Of a stretch of DNA of 64,000 bases, positions 56,672 through 64,000 are shown in pieces. The stretch comes from an uncultured Collinsella sp. (GTDB lineage Bacteria; Actinomycetota; Coriobacteriia; Coriobacteriales; Coriobacteriaceae): the NCBI GenBank assembly GCA_959026725.1, contig CAUFMG010000002.1:129731-193730 (forward strand), written 5' to 3'. The notes under the pieces are model-generated. The model saw only the letters and a list, made by a program, of their open reading frames with translations, did not search any database and was not told where the DNA came from. The translations under genes were made by a program, and so were the position numbers. Within the stretch, counting starts at the first letter, position 1, and the number at the start of each line of letters is the position of its first letter.

Positions 56672-58063
56672 ATGTTTATCGGAAGAACGGCGGAAATGTC
56701 CGAGCTCAATCGACTGTATGGCACGGGCTCCTTTGAGATGCCTGTGATTTACGGCCGCCGTCGCGTGGGCAAAACGCGTCTTATCACAGAGTTTATCCAA
56801 GGCAAGAAGGCTATTTACTTTCAAGCTCGTCGCACCAATGCAGAGGCAAACCTGCATGGCTTTAGCCAGGCGATACTTGCGGGCTCCGTTGGTGTTGCTG
56901 GCGTGTCGTTTCGTAGTTTTGACGAGGCGTTCGATGCATTGGCTACCATGGCTCGTACGGAACGTTTGATTGTCGTGATCGACGAGTATCCTTATCTCGC
57001 CCAATCGAATCCCGAGATCAGCTCGTTGCTGCAAGACAAGATCGATCACTTGTACAAAGAGACCAAGCTTATGCTTATCCTGTGCGGGTCGTCGCTTTCG
57101 TTTATGGAAGAGCAGGTGTTGGGCTACGAGAGTCCGCTATACGGTAGGCGTACGGCCCAGTTTAAGATCATGCCGCTCGATTTTATGACGACCCTCGGCC
57201 TGTGGCAGAGCATGGGTCGCGAAGACGCTGCAGTTTGCTATGGCATGACGGGTGGCATTCCTGCATATATCGAGAAAGTCGATCCTGCCGCACCGCTCAA
57301 GGACAACATCAAACGTCTTTTTCTTACTCCTACGGGCTATCTCTTTGAGGAGCCGAGTAACCTGCTATTGCAGGAGTGCCGCAATCCCGAGCAATATGAT
57401 GCGATCGTGCAAGCAATTGCCCAGGGGCGCTCGAAGATCTCGGAGATTGCGAGCTCTACGGGAATCCCTGCGAGCAACGTAAAGAGCTATGTGGATAAGC
57501 TGGCGTCGCTTGGGATTGTCGAGCGCGAGCTGCCCCTAAACGAGACGAGCAATAAGCGAGCCGTGTATCTGCTGAGCGATCAGATGTTTAGGTTCTGGTA
57601 CAAGTTTGTTCCGCAGAACATCGGGCTGATTCAAAACGATATGGCCGAGATGGCGTATGAGCGCATTGAGCCGCACGTATCGGATTACATGGGTACGGTC
57701 TTTGAGCTTATATGCAGACAATACGTGTACGAACTCGCGCGGGCGGGCCAGCTTGATGTGGTTCCGGCAAGCGTTGGGCGCTGGTGGGGGACGGATAATC
57801 GCACGCATACGCAGGAAGAAATCGACTTGATTGTTGACGATGGCGAGGGCACTGCGCTGTTTGCGGAATGCAAATGGCGCAATGAACCGGTGGGCGAAGA
57901 CGTGCTGCAAAAGCTCGTGCATCGAAGCGAGCTCTTTAGGCGGCAGCACAAAAGCTATGCGATCTTCTCGAAGCGAGGCTTTACGCAAGGATGTCAGGAA
58001 GCTGCGGCGAGCAGGGGAGATGCCAAGCTGATTTCGTTTGCCGAGATGTGCGAGCGGAGATAA
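56672..58063 (+). CDS. AAA-type ATPase with DUF234-like C-terminus
   Basis: The 463-residue protein has a Walker A motif GRRRVGKT at residues 28-35, a Walker B LIVVIDEYPYL at about 103-113, and a C-terminal nuclease-like (DUF234) part with a later EIDLIVDDGEGTALFAECKW, which looks like a PD-(D/E)xK core. Between them lies a winged-helix region (ISEIASSTGIPASNVKSYVD). Such proteins are common in archaea and gut bacteria and often stand alone; their role is unsettled, possibly in defence or mobile-element biology. AAGGAAGG precedes the ATG. A long palindrome overlaps its promoter. Confidence 0.85.
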   Translation: MFIGRTAEMSELNRLYGTGSFEMPVIYGRRRVGKTRLITEFIQGKKAIYFQARRTNAEANLHGFSQAILAGSVGVAGVSFRSFDEAFDALATMARTERLIVVIDEYPYLAQSNPEISSLLQDKIDHLYKETKLMLILCGSSLSFMEEQVLGYESPLYGRRTAQFKIMPLDFMTTLGLWQSMGREDAAVCYGMTGGIPAYIEKVDPAAPLKDNIKRLFLTPTGYLFEEPSNLLLQECRNPEQYDAIVQAIAQGRSKISEIASSTGIPASNVKSYVDKLASLGIVERELPLNETSNKRAVYLLSDQMFRFWYKFVPQNIGLIQNDMAEMAYERIEPHVSDYMGTVFELICRQYVYELARAGQLDVVPASVGRWWGTDNRTHTQEEIDLIVDDGEGTALFAECKWRNEPVGEDVLQKLVHRSELFRRQHKSYAIFSKRGFTQGCQEAAASRGDAKLISFAEMCERR

Positions 58064-58111
58064 CCAAGCACGCTCTGATGTGATGCTCGGAATGGGTCGC
58101 GCTAAGGATGC

Positions 58112-58226
58112 CAAGCGTAAAACCTTCAATGAAAATGGCGTAAAAACTACATCTGTCATGGCGTAAAAACTACATTGAAAGTAGCGTAAAATCAGCATTG
58201 AGAATGGCGTAATTTCGCATATCGCG
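58112..58226 (+). repeat. Five tandem 23-bp iterons before a DUF4143-type ATPase gene
   Basis: Units start at 58112, 58135, 58158, 58181 and 58204, exactly 23 bp apart, around ATGGCGTAAAAACTACAT. The middle copies are most alike; the first and last are degenerate. They end 23 nt before the start codon at 58249, so they cover the promoter and could bind a regulator in several copies. Confidence 0.85.
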
Positions 58227-58248
58227 TGATAGAGAGGGACGGCCGTCT

Positions 58249-59544
58249 ATGGATGCACCAAAGAGATTGACCCAAAAGGGATATAGGCCCCGGCTCATAG
58301 AGGAGCGCCTCGACACCCTTATGCGGGCGTTTGGCTGTGTGGAGATCAACGGCCCCAAATGGTGCGGCAAGACCTGGACGGCGCTCTCTCGCTCGGCGAG
58401 CGTCTCCAGGCTCGATGAGCCTGCGCAGCGTGCGGCGGCAGAGGTCGACCCAAGCCTGGCGCTCATCGGCGATGCGCCACACCTGGTCGATGAATGGCAG
58501 GAGGTGCCCGAGGTTTGGGATGCCGCCCGGCGTTTCGTGGACGCGAGCGGCAACGAACGGGGGACACTTTTGCTCACGGGCTCGACCGCGCTCAAAAGCG
58601 AGGAGCGCAGCCATGTTCGTCATTCCGGCACGGGTAGGATCGCCCGTCTGTCAATGCGCCCCATGGCCCTGTGTGAGTCGGGCGACGGCGAGCCGCTCGT
58701 GTCACTGGCAAGTCTCTTTAAGGGCGAGGATTTTGCCCCTCAGCGTCGCGAGAGCACGGTGGATGACGTCGCCCGCTGGTGCTGCAGGGGCGGTTGGCCT
58801 GCAAATCTTGGGCTTTCGGAAGATCTTGCGCGAGAGACGGCAAGCCAGTACGTGCACTCGGTGCTCGACGTCAACGTGCTGGACGAGGGCATGTCGCCCG
58901 AGCTTGCACACGGCCTTTTGCGAGCTCTTGCCATGAACGAGAGCCAGGCTGTCACGTACAAGACGCTCGTAAAGGACGCCTCGTACGGTGAGGCGGGCCC
59001 CGACGAGAGGACCATCGCTGCGTACTTGGACCTCTTCAACAGGCTCAAGCTGACCGAGGACCTGTGCGGATGGGAGCCGCCCATGCGCTCGAAGGCCCGC
59101 GTTCGCGTGCGCCCCAAGCGCTACTTCTGTGACCCGTCACTTGCGGCGGCGTTGCTGGGGGCTACCCCTGAGCGGCTGCTTGGCGATATGCAAACGCTGG
59201 GGATGCTCTTTGAGAATCTCGTCCTGCGCGACGTGCGCGTGTTCCTTTCCACCTACGGCGGTGTCGACAACAGTGTCCATTATTTCCGAGATGAGAAGGG
59301 CCTTGAGGTCGATCTGATCGTTGAGCACGACGGGCGCTGGGGAGCCATCGAGGTCAAGCTGAGTGATGCGAAAGCAGACGATGGAGCGAGAAATCTCAAG
59401 GCGTTGGAGAGGAAAGTGCTCTCCAATCCTGCCGCCCAGAATGCCGCGCCGGCGTTTTTGGCGGTCGTGGTTGGAAAGGGGAGCATTGCCTACACACGCG
59501 ACGACGGCGTGGCGGTGATTCCCATGGCGGCACTTGGGGCGTAG
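58249..59544 (+). CDS. ATP-binding protein, AAA_14/DUF4143 type
   Basis: The 431-residue protein has a Walker A motif GPKWCGKT at residues 35-42, a Walker B-like HLVDEWQEVP, LLTGSTA, and a C-terminal part with YFRDEKGLEVDLIVEHDGRW and AIEVKLSDAK, a PD-(D/E)xK nuclease-like core. This is the AAA_14 plus DUF4143 layout. It is different from the ATPase directly upstream. The function is unknown; roles near mobile or defence genes are reported for related proteins. The promoter carries five 23-bp repeats. Confidence 0.88.
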   Translation: MDAPKRLTQKGYRPRLIEERLDTLMRAFGCVEINGPKWCGKTWTALSRSASVSRLDEPAQRAAAEVDPSLALIGDAPHLVDEWQEVPEVWDAARRFVDASGNERGTLLLTGSTALKSEERSHVRHSGTGRIARLSMRPMALCESGDGEPLVSLASLFKGEDFAPQRRESTVDDVARWCCRGGWPANLGLSEDLARETASQYVHSVLDVNVLDEGMSPELAHGLLRALAMNESQAVTYKTLVKDASYGEAGPDERTIAAYLDLFNRLKLTEDLCGWEPPMRSKARVRVRPKRYFCDPSLAAALLGATPERLLGDMQTLGMLFENLVLRDVRVFLSTYGGVDNSVHYFRDEKGLEVDLIVEHDGRWGAIEVKLSDAKADDGARNLKALERKVLSNPAAQNAAPAFLAVVVGKGSIAYTRDDGVAVIPMAALGA

Positions 59545-59699
59545 TGGTTTTGCGGGCGTGCCGTGCTTCCTTTACCGAAAATCCATTTGGTAAACCAGAT
59601 GCTCGCGGATAGAATAAAGTTGACGGCAGCCCAAGGGTGATAGCTGGGCAGTGCCGTTGCTTGGTCAAGAGGTCAGTGCCTTAATGGCAGCGACTTGTT

Positions 59700-59837
59700 A
59701 TGCTTCGAATGCTGCTTGAGTGCCTCGGAAAGTTCGATAAGCGTCGTGAAGAGCGAGACCAAAGCAACCAAGAGCTCTACGAGCTCTGATGGGCCCGGGA
59801 TGACCGCTGATTCAAGTCACCGGGCCTAAATTTTTTT
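59700..59837 (+). other. Possible 29-codon reading frame ending in a strong terminator
   Basis: In the 455-nt gap before the exonuclease, ATG 59700 opens a frame of 29 codons (MLRMLLECLGKFDKRREERD and onward) ending at 59789. A terminator follows at once: GGCCCGG and CCGGGCC (59792-59826) with TAAATTTTTTT. A second, hydrophobic frame without ATG runs on the opposite strand (stop at 59673). The terminator shows that a plus-strand transcript ends here; the coding status of either frame is open. Confidence 0.3.
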
Positions 59838-59999
59838 CACACATTTGAATAGAGCGGGCGACTCTCTTGGGGCCGTTTGCATGGCGTGTGCTTGGCGCAT
59901 GGTATTGCGCCCCGCTTTCACGTCCGCACGGGCGCCTATCCTTACAGCAATGTAGCCGCCTGTGTAGTAAGCGGCCAGCAACGGAGAAAGGCCCTAACC

Positions 60000-60734
60000 G
60001 TGTCAGCTGAAAAGACGCCGTGTATCTCGGCTATCGATACGACGAACTTTGCGCGCCAGGTTGTGCTGGACTTTGAGTTTGCGCCGGTGCCAAAGCAGCG
60101 CCAACGTCGTGGACTGCGCAACGAGATTATCGAGGTCGGCGCCGTCAAGCTCGATTACCACGGCAACGTTATGGGCGAGTTCTCGCAGTTTGTGCAGACG
60201 GAATTTACCGAAGGCGTTGCGTTTCCCGTCCGCGAGCTCACAGGGATATCGGCCGTGGATACCGCGATGGCCGATCCGCTCTATGTGGTGATCAAAAGGC
60301 TCAGCGATTGGATCGGTCGCTACTCCGCCCAGGTGGTTTGCTGGAGCGGGGCGGATCGTCGACAGCTTTTGACCGAGTGCCAGGCAAAGCACATCGATCT
60401 TTCCGCAGTTCCTACGGACTGGGCCGACCTGCAGGCGTTTTACACCTCGATCATGGACGTGGGCAGCCACGGATGCGTCTCTTTGAGTGACGCGGCAACG
60501 TGGTTTGGCATCGAGTTCGACGAGTCGACGGGCCACGCCCACAGCGCCCTGGCCGATGCTCGTGTGACCGCCAAGCTGCTCAAGCAGATGATGGACGGGA
60601 ACTACCGCGTGAGCCCGCGCGCCCAGGAGATCCGCCAACGATGGGGGATGGGCGAGCGAGTTCAGACGCGCCTTTCCAGCAAGTGCCCCGAGCTGAGAGA
60701 CCTGCTGCTGAGGCTGAAGGCGGAGGGGAGGTAG
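60000..60734 (+). CDS. DEDDh-type 3'-5' exonuclease
   Basis: The 244-residue protein has the Exo I motif VVLDFEFAP (D24, E26), EIIEVGAVKLDYHG, Exo II in the VCWSGADRRQLL region and Exo III HAHSALADARVTAKLL with H181 and D186, the DEDDh set shared by DNA polymerase III epsilon and RNase T type enzymes. GTG 60000 is chosen for the GAGAAAGG 8 nt upstream; an in-frame ATG at 59877 would add 41 residues of non-conserved sequence. Whether it acts on DNA or RNA is not settled. Confidence 0.85.
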   Translation: MSAEKTPCISAIDTTNFARQVVLDFEFAPVPKQRQRRGLRNEIIEVGAVKLDYHGNVMGEFSQFVQTEFTEGVAFPVRELTGISAVDTAMADPLYVVIKRLSDWIGRYSAQVVCWSGADRRQLLTECQAKHIDLSAVPTDWADLQAFYTSIMDVGSHGCVSLSDAATWFGIEFDESTGHAHSALADARVTAKLLKQMMDGNYRVSPRAQEIRQRWGMGERVQTRLSSKCPELRDLLLRLKAEGR

Positions 60735-60763
60735 GCGGGGCAGACAATATTGTCGTTTCGCCT

Positions 60764-60916
60764 GTGAAGAAGGAACCAATTAACTACAAAGTGTGGATGG
60801 CTTCTAGTGAAGACTTAAACACCAGACTAAGAAAAGGTTATCGAGCCATTGGGACTGCAGCATTCGCCCATCGCAAGACGTTACTCGTTCAAATTGGGAC
60901 GCTCCACATCCTATGA
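60764..60916 (+). CDS. Possible small ORF of unknown function
   Basis: A GTG at 60764 opens a 50-codon frame (KKEPINYKVWMASSEDLNTR and onward) in an AT-richer stretch unlike the surrounding genes. No ribosome-binding site stands out, and the 3' part falls in a hairpin, 60897-60940. It could be a gene remnant or a chance frame. No homology is recognised. Confidence 0.2.
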   Translation: MKKEPINYKVWMASSEDLNTRLRKGYRAIGTAAFAHRKTLLVQIGTLHIL

Positions 60917-60940
60917 AATGGTTAATGCGGAGCGTCCCTA
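60897..60940 (-). terminator. Probable terminator of the hsd operon (minus strand)
   Basis: GGGACGCTCC and GGAGCGTCCC pair perfectly (10 bp). Read on the minus strand it lies 20 nt beyond the hsdR stop and is followed by CAATTT, so it may end the restriction transcript. Confidence 0.55.
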
Positions 60941-60959
60941 GAACTCTGTCTTCTGTTAC

Positions 60960-63872
60960 CTAATAGTAGAGTTCGATATACGAATACGCCTTATCAAAAA
61001 GAGCCTGGTCTTTGAGCTTATAGCGCATCCACAGAATGGCACGGAGCTGTTTTTTAACCTCTTTCACGCCAGCCGTGGTAGCTTGCCAGCCGTCGAAGCG
61101 AGTTATCTTAACGATCTCGTCAATGTCATTGACGATGTTCTCGACGATGATAGGCGTGTCGCCGTTCTTGATGCCGTTAAAGAGCTCAGTGAGAGCAGCC
61201 TTTCCCTTGTCCTCCTCTTCCTCGGGCACGACTTCCTTTTCGGCGGCTCGTGCTTCTTTGGCGAGGTCGATGAGCATCTTGAGGAACTCGACGCTGTTGA
61301 TGAGACCTTGCTCGTGACGTTCCCTCAGGTCCTCCAGGCGCTCGCCGAGCTTCTGGAACTTGCCATTCTTATCGTGCCTGCGGATTCGGGCGACGAGATC
61401 TATCTCCAGCTTACGCGTGATCTTCTCGGTATTGCTCTTGTCGTTGATGAAGTGCTCGATCATGTCCTCGTCGAGCTCAAGGATGTCGTCATCGTCTCGG
61501 ACTCTCTCGACGGTGATGTTCTCGTGCACGAGCTCGATTGTCTTGGGCCCGAGCGCTGCCCAGATGAGCTTCCCGCGATTGTCTACCGGTCTCACGGAAT
61601 CGTAGACCTGCGAGAGCCAGATGAAATCGGGCTTGTAGGGATTGAGACATGCGTCGGGCGAAAGGGCTTCCCACGCTCTGTTCAAGACCGAGAAGTCGGC
61701 CCCAAACTGGTCTTTCACCTTTGTCGTTGGCAGGCATTGTTGAGCTTCGAGAAGGGACTCCCAATCCGCGCTGCGGCGGTCTCTGACCGTTGAGAAGTAC
61801 TCAAGACAGCAATGCATAAGCCCGGGTAGCTCGGCCTTTACCTCGTCGATGTTGGTTATAACCTTCTGCACCTCGGCCTCGTCGAAGTGCAGAGACTTGG
61901 CGACGTTGTCGAAGAGGCCGATATAGTCGACAATGAGACCGAATGTCTTCTTGTCGTTGTAGACGCGGTTGGTTCGACAGATTGCCTGCAACAGCGTGTG
62001 GTCGCGCAAGGGCTTGTCAAGGTACTGAGTTTGCAGGATGGGCGCATCGAACCCCGTGAGCAGCTTTGCAGTGACGATGAGAATCTTGAGTGGATCGTCC
62101 GGGTCGCGGAAACGGTCAAGGAGCTTTTCTTCGGCATCGCGATCGCGACGATATGCCTTGTACCGGTCCTCCTTGTCGTTGTTCGTGTCCATGACGATGG
62201 TGACTGCATCAGCGCCCAAGAGCTTGTCGAGCTCCTCCTTATACAGCAGGCAGCACTCTCGGTCGTAGCAGACTACCTGCGCCTTGAAGCCGTCGGGCTC
62301 AACCTTCGATTTGAAGTGTTTGGCAATGTGTTCACACACCTTGTGAATGCGGTCGGGGGCCTTCATGACGGCTTCGATCTTGACGCGCCTGGTGAGTTCC
62401 GCCTTGTCCTCTTTGCTGAGGTCTCGGGTCATTTCGTCAAAGGCGGCGTTCACGACCTCTTGGTTGACGTGGAGCTCGACGGGAACGGTTTCAAAATGGA
62501 GCGGCAATGTGGCGTGGTCGCGGATGGAGTCGGCGAAGGAATAGCGGCTCATGTAGCCGGACTTGTCCTCTTTGGCACCGAAGGTGTGGAACGTGTTCTT
62601 GTCGGTTCGGTTGATGGGCGTGCCGGTCAAGCCGAAGAAGAAGGCGTTTGGCAAGGCGAGTCGCATCTTCTCGCCGAGGTCGCCCTCTTGGGTGCGGTGC
62701 GCCTCGTCGACCATGAGGATGATGTTCTCGCGCTCGTTGAGCGTCCCCGCAACCTCGCCGAATTTGAAGATGGTGGTGATGAGGACCTTTCTCATGTCCT
62801 GCTTGAAGAAGGACTCAAGCTCCTCCTTGCTGCCGGCGCTTGCGAGGTTGGGGATATCGGATGCGTTGAAGGTCCCTGTGATCTGGGTCTCGAGGTCGAT
62901 TCGGTCATCCACGATGACGACGGTCGGGTTCTTGAGTTCGGGGACCATGCGCAGCTTCTGGGCGGCGAATACCATGAGCAGTGACTTTCCTGAGCCCTGG
63001 AAATGCCAAATGAGGCCACACTTCGGGTATCCTGCGCGGACGCGGTCCACGATGAGGTTCGCGCCCTCGAACTGTTGGTAGCGACAGATCAGCTTGATGC
63101 GTCGATGCTTCTTGTCGGTGGCGAAGAGCGTGAAGAACTGGAAGATGTCCATGACGTTCGAGGGGGTGAGCATGGATGCCATGCTTCTCTTGACGTCGGC
63201 AAGTGTGCCCTCGCTCTTCTTGTCGCCCTCATGCCAGGGTCCCCACATCTCGGGAGGCATGTTCACCGACCCGTAGCGATAGCATTTTCCTTCGCTGGCG
63301 AAGTTGATGGCGCTACAGACGAACATCTGCGGGATGCTCTTCTCATATTTAGCGATGTCGCCAGCGCCGTCGAGCCAGGTTATCGAATCGCGCACCGGCG
63401 TCTTGAGCTCGCCGATGACGAGCGGAAATCCATTGACAAGAAGGACGAGGTCGAGGCGCTTGCCGCCCTGTTCCTGGGGGTAGACCCACTGGTTGGTGAC
63501 GATGTACTCGTTTTTGTCAAGATCGCCGTCCGCCGCCGTGCCAAAGAAGCGGATGGGGACCATGCGGCCGTCTTTGCCGTAGGGGAATGAGTTCTCCTCG
63601 ATGACGAGCTTTTTGAACCGCTCGTTGGTGGAGACCAGGTTCTGCGGACTTGTGGACTGAATGAGGGCCCTGAGTCGGTAGATGATCTCGTCGGCGCGAT
63701 CGGGGTCTTCTGCAATCTCCGGGTTAAGCCTGATGAGGGCGTCCTTGACCATGGGCTCGACCATGACGTCGGCATGGCGGCGCGGGAGGTCTTCGGCAGC
63801 CACGTATCTCCAGCCAAGGCTGGCAAGCGCCTCGACGCTCATTTGCTCGATGGTGTTGTCCTCGTTAAACAT
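60960..63872 (-). CDS. hsdR: Type I restriction-modification system, endonuclease subunit R
   Basis: HsdR is the ATP-driven translocase and nuclease of a type I system. The 970-residue protein has the N-terminal PD-(D/E)xK nuclease core D141, E155 and K157 (KRLDLVLLVNGFPLVIGELK), then the helicase motor: Walker A FQGSGKS at about 291-297, MVDEAHRTQEG, LTGTPINRTD and ICRTNRVYNDKKTFGLIVDY. A helical C-terminal part would bind the methylase. The length is normal and no frameshift was seen. ATG 63872 overlaps the hsdS stop by 8 nt (ATGTTTAA), so they are translationally coupled. Confidence 0.94.
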   Translation of the reverse strand: MFNEDNTIEQMSVEALASLGWRYVAAEDLPRRHADVMVEPMVKDALIRLNPEIAEDPDRADEIIYRLRALIQSTSPQNLVSTNERFKKLVIEENSFPYGKDGRMVPIRFFGTAADGDLDKNEYIVTNQWVYPQEQGGKRLDLVLLVNGFPLVIGELKTPVRDSITWLDGAGDIAKYEKSIPQMFVCSAINFASEGKCYRYGSVNMPPEMWGPWHEGDKKSEGTLADVKRSMASMLTPSNVMDIFQFFTLFATDKKHRRIKLICRYQQFEGANLIVDRVRAGYPKCGLIWHFQGSGKSLLMVFAAQKLRMVPELKNPTVVIVDDRIDLETQITGTFNASDIPNLASAGSKEELESFFKQDMRKVLITTIFKFGEVAGTLNERENIILMVDEAHRTQEGDLGEKMRLALPNAFFFGLTGTPINRTDKNTFHTFGAKEDKSGYMSRYSFADSIRDHATLPLHFETVPVELHVNQEVVNAAFDEMTRDLSKEDKAELTRRVKIEAVMKAPDRIHKVCEHIAKHFKSKVEPDGFKAQVVCYDRECCLLYKEELDKLLGADAVTIVMDTNNDKEDRYKAYRRDRDAEEKLLDRFRDPDDPLKILIVTAKLLTGFDAPILQTQYLDKPLRDHTLLQAICRTNRVYNDKKTFGLIVDYIGLFDNVAKSLHFDEAEVQKVITNIDEVKAELPGLMHCCLEYFSTVRDRRSADWESLLEAQQCLPTTKVKDQFGADFSVLNRAWEALSPDACLNPYKPDFIWLSQVYDSVRPVDNRGKLIWAALGPKTIELVHENITVERVRDDDDILELDEDMIEHFINDKSNTEKITRKLEIDLVARIRRHDKNGKFQKLGERLEDLRERHEQGLINSVEFLKMLIDLAKEARAAEKEVVPEEEEDKGKAALTELFNGIKNGDTPIIVENIVNDIDEIVKITRFDGWQATTAGVKEVKKQLRAILWMRYKLKDQALFDKAYSYIELYY

Positions 63873-64000
63873 TTCCGAGCCCTAACTCCTGGTTCAAGAT
63901 TTTCTTCGTCGTGGCGTTTAGCTCATCGAGGGCCTTTTGTACGGCAAATTTCGATTTGTCGATCGAAGTGGCGAAGTCAGCGAATTCTCTCTGGAGGGAA
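63865..64000 (-). CDS. hsdS: Type I restriction-modification specificity subunit S (C-terminal end only)
   Basis: The minus strand reads LQREFADFATSIDKSKFAVQ and onward to a stop at 63865, which is the conserved C-terminal helix of HsdS specificity subunits (LQ..F..FV..VDKSKFAVQ..L). Only about 45 codons are in the window; hsdM and the rest of hsdS should lie to the right. Target-recognition domains are not visible. Confidence 0.85.
   Translation of the reverse strand, partial: SLQREFADFATSIDKSKFAVQKALDELNATTKKILNQELGLGNV

Overview
The window looks like a chromosomal segment of a high-GC actinobacterium of class Coriobacteriia, most likely Collinsella or a close relative. This is inferred from strongly GC-biased codons, the actinobacterial style of the ribosomal and RNA polymerase genes, the FabK-based fatty-acid operon with a fused accD-accA, many PTS transporters, and the many intergenic hairpin repeats. 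No rRNA, tRNA, CRISPR array, phage or transposase gene was found. Both edges cut genes: an aminotransferase on the left and hsdS on the right.

Layout. 1-3.6 kb: partial aminotransferase, the L10/L12 operon with an L10 leader, and galU. 3.8-11.8 kb: rpoB and rpoC; both proteins carry unusual insertions or extensions. 11.9-14.1 kb: a sigma factor and membrane protein pair bracketed by two near-identical 194-bp hairpin elements, lying between rpoC and rpsL. 14.3-17.7 kb: rpsL, rpsG, fusA, rpsJ. 17.8-27.9 kb: birA divergent from a complete type II fatty acid synthesis operon (fabH, acpP, fabK, fabD, fabG, fabF, accB, fabZ, accC, accDA). 28-31.2 kb: a PTS EIIC-like membrane protein, a cation-efflux transporter and a histidine phosphatase. 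31.6-37.4 kb: rplC to rplX, the rest of the S10 operon and the first spc genes, ending in a terminator. 37.5-41.6 kb: a Gfo/Idh/MocA oxidoreductase, a DeoR-type regulator and a fructose-family PTS EIIBC. 41.9-45.8 kb: an RluA-type pseudouridine synthase, a U32 peptidase-family protein and RidA. 45.9-56.3 kb: a YheO-type regulator, an NCS2 purine-type permease and a selenium-linked molybdenum-hydroxylase cluster (ssnA, ygfK, a polyferredoxin, a fused Fe-S/molybdenum subunit). 56.4-59.5 kb: two unrelated AAA-type ATPases with palindromic or iterated promoter regions. 60-64 kb: a DEDDh exonuclease and a type I restriction locus (hsdR, partial hsdS).

How the genes fit together. BirA would biotinylate AccB, which with AccC and AccDA makes malonyl-CoA for FabD and the elongation enzymes beside it. 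The permease, SsnA, YgfK, ferredoxin and molybdenum hydroxylase together suggest uptake and redox conversion of a purine-like N-heterocycle. The DeoR regulator sits between the oxidoreductase and PTS it probably controls.

The most notable observations are an alpha-CTD-like helix-hairpin-helix module at the C-terminus of the beta-prime subunit, a dispersed hairpin element whose arms co-vary between copies around a conserved core of about 69 nt, the sigma-factor cassette flanked by that element, a strictly 81-bp-periodic array of inverted repeats, and structured leaders before ssnA and ygfK. All functional statements come from reading the sequence; no database search was possible.
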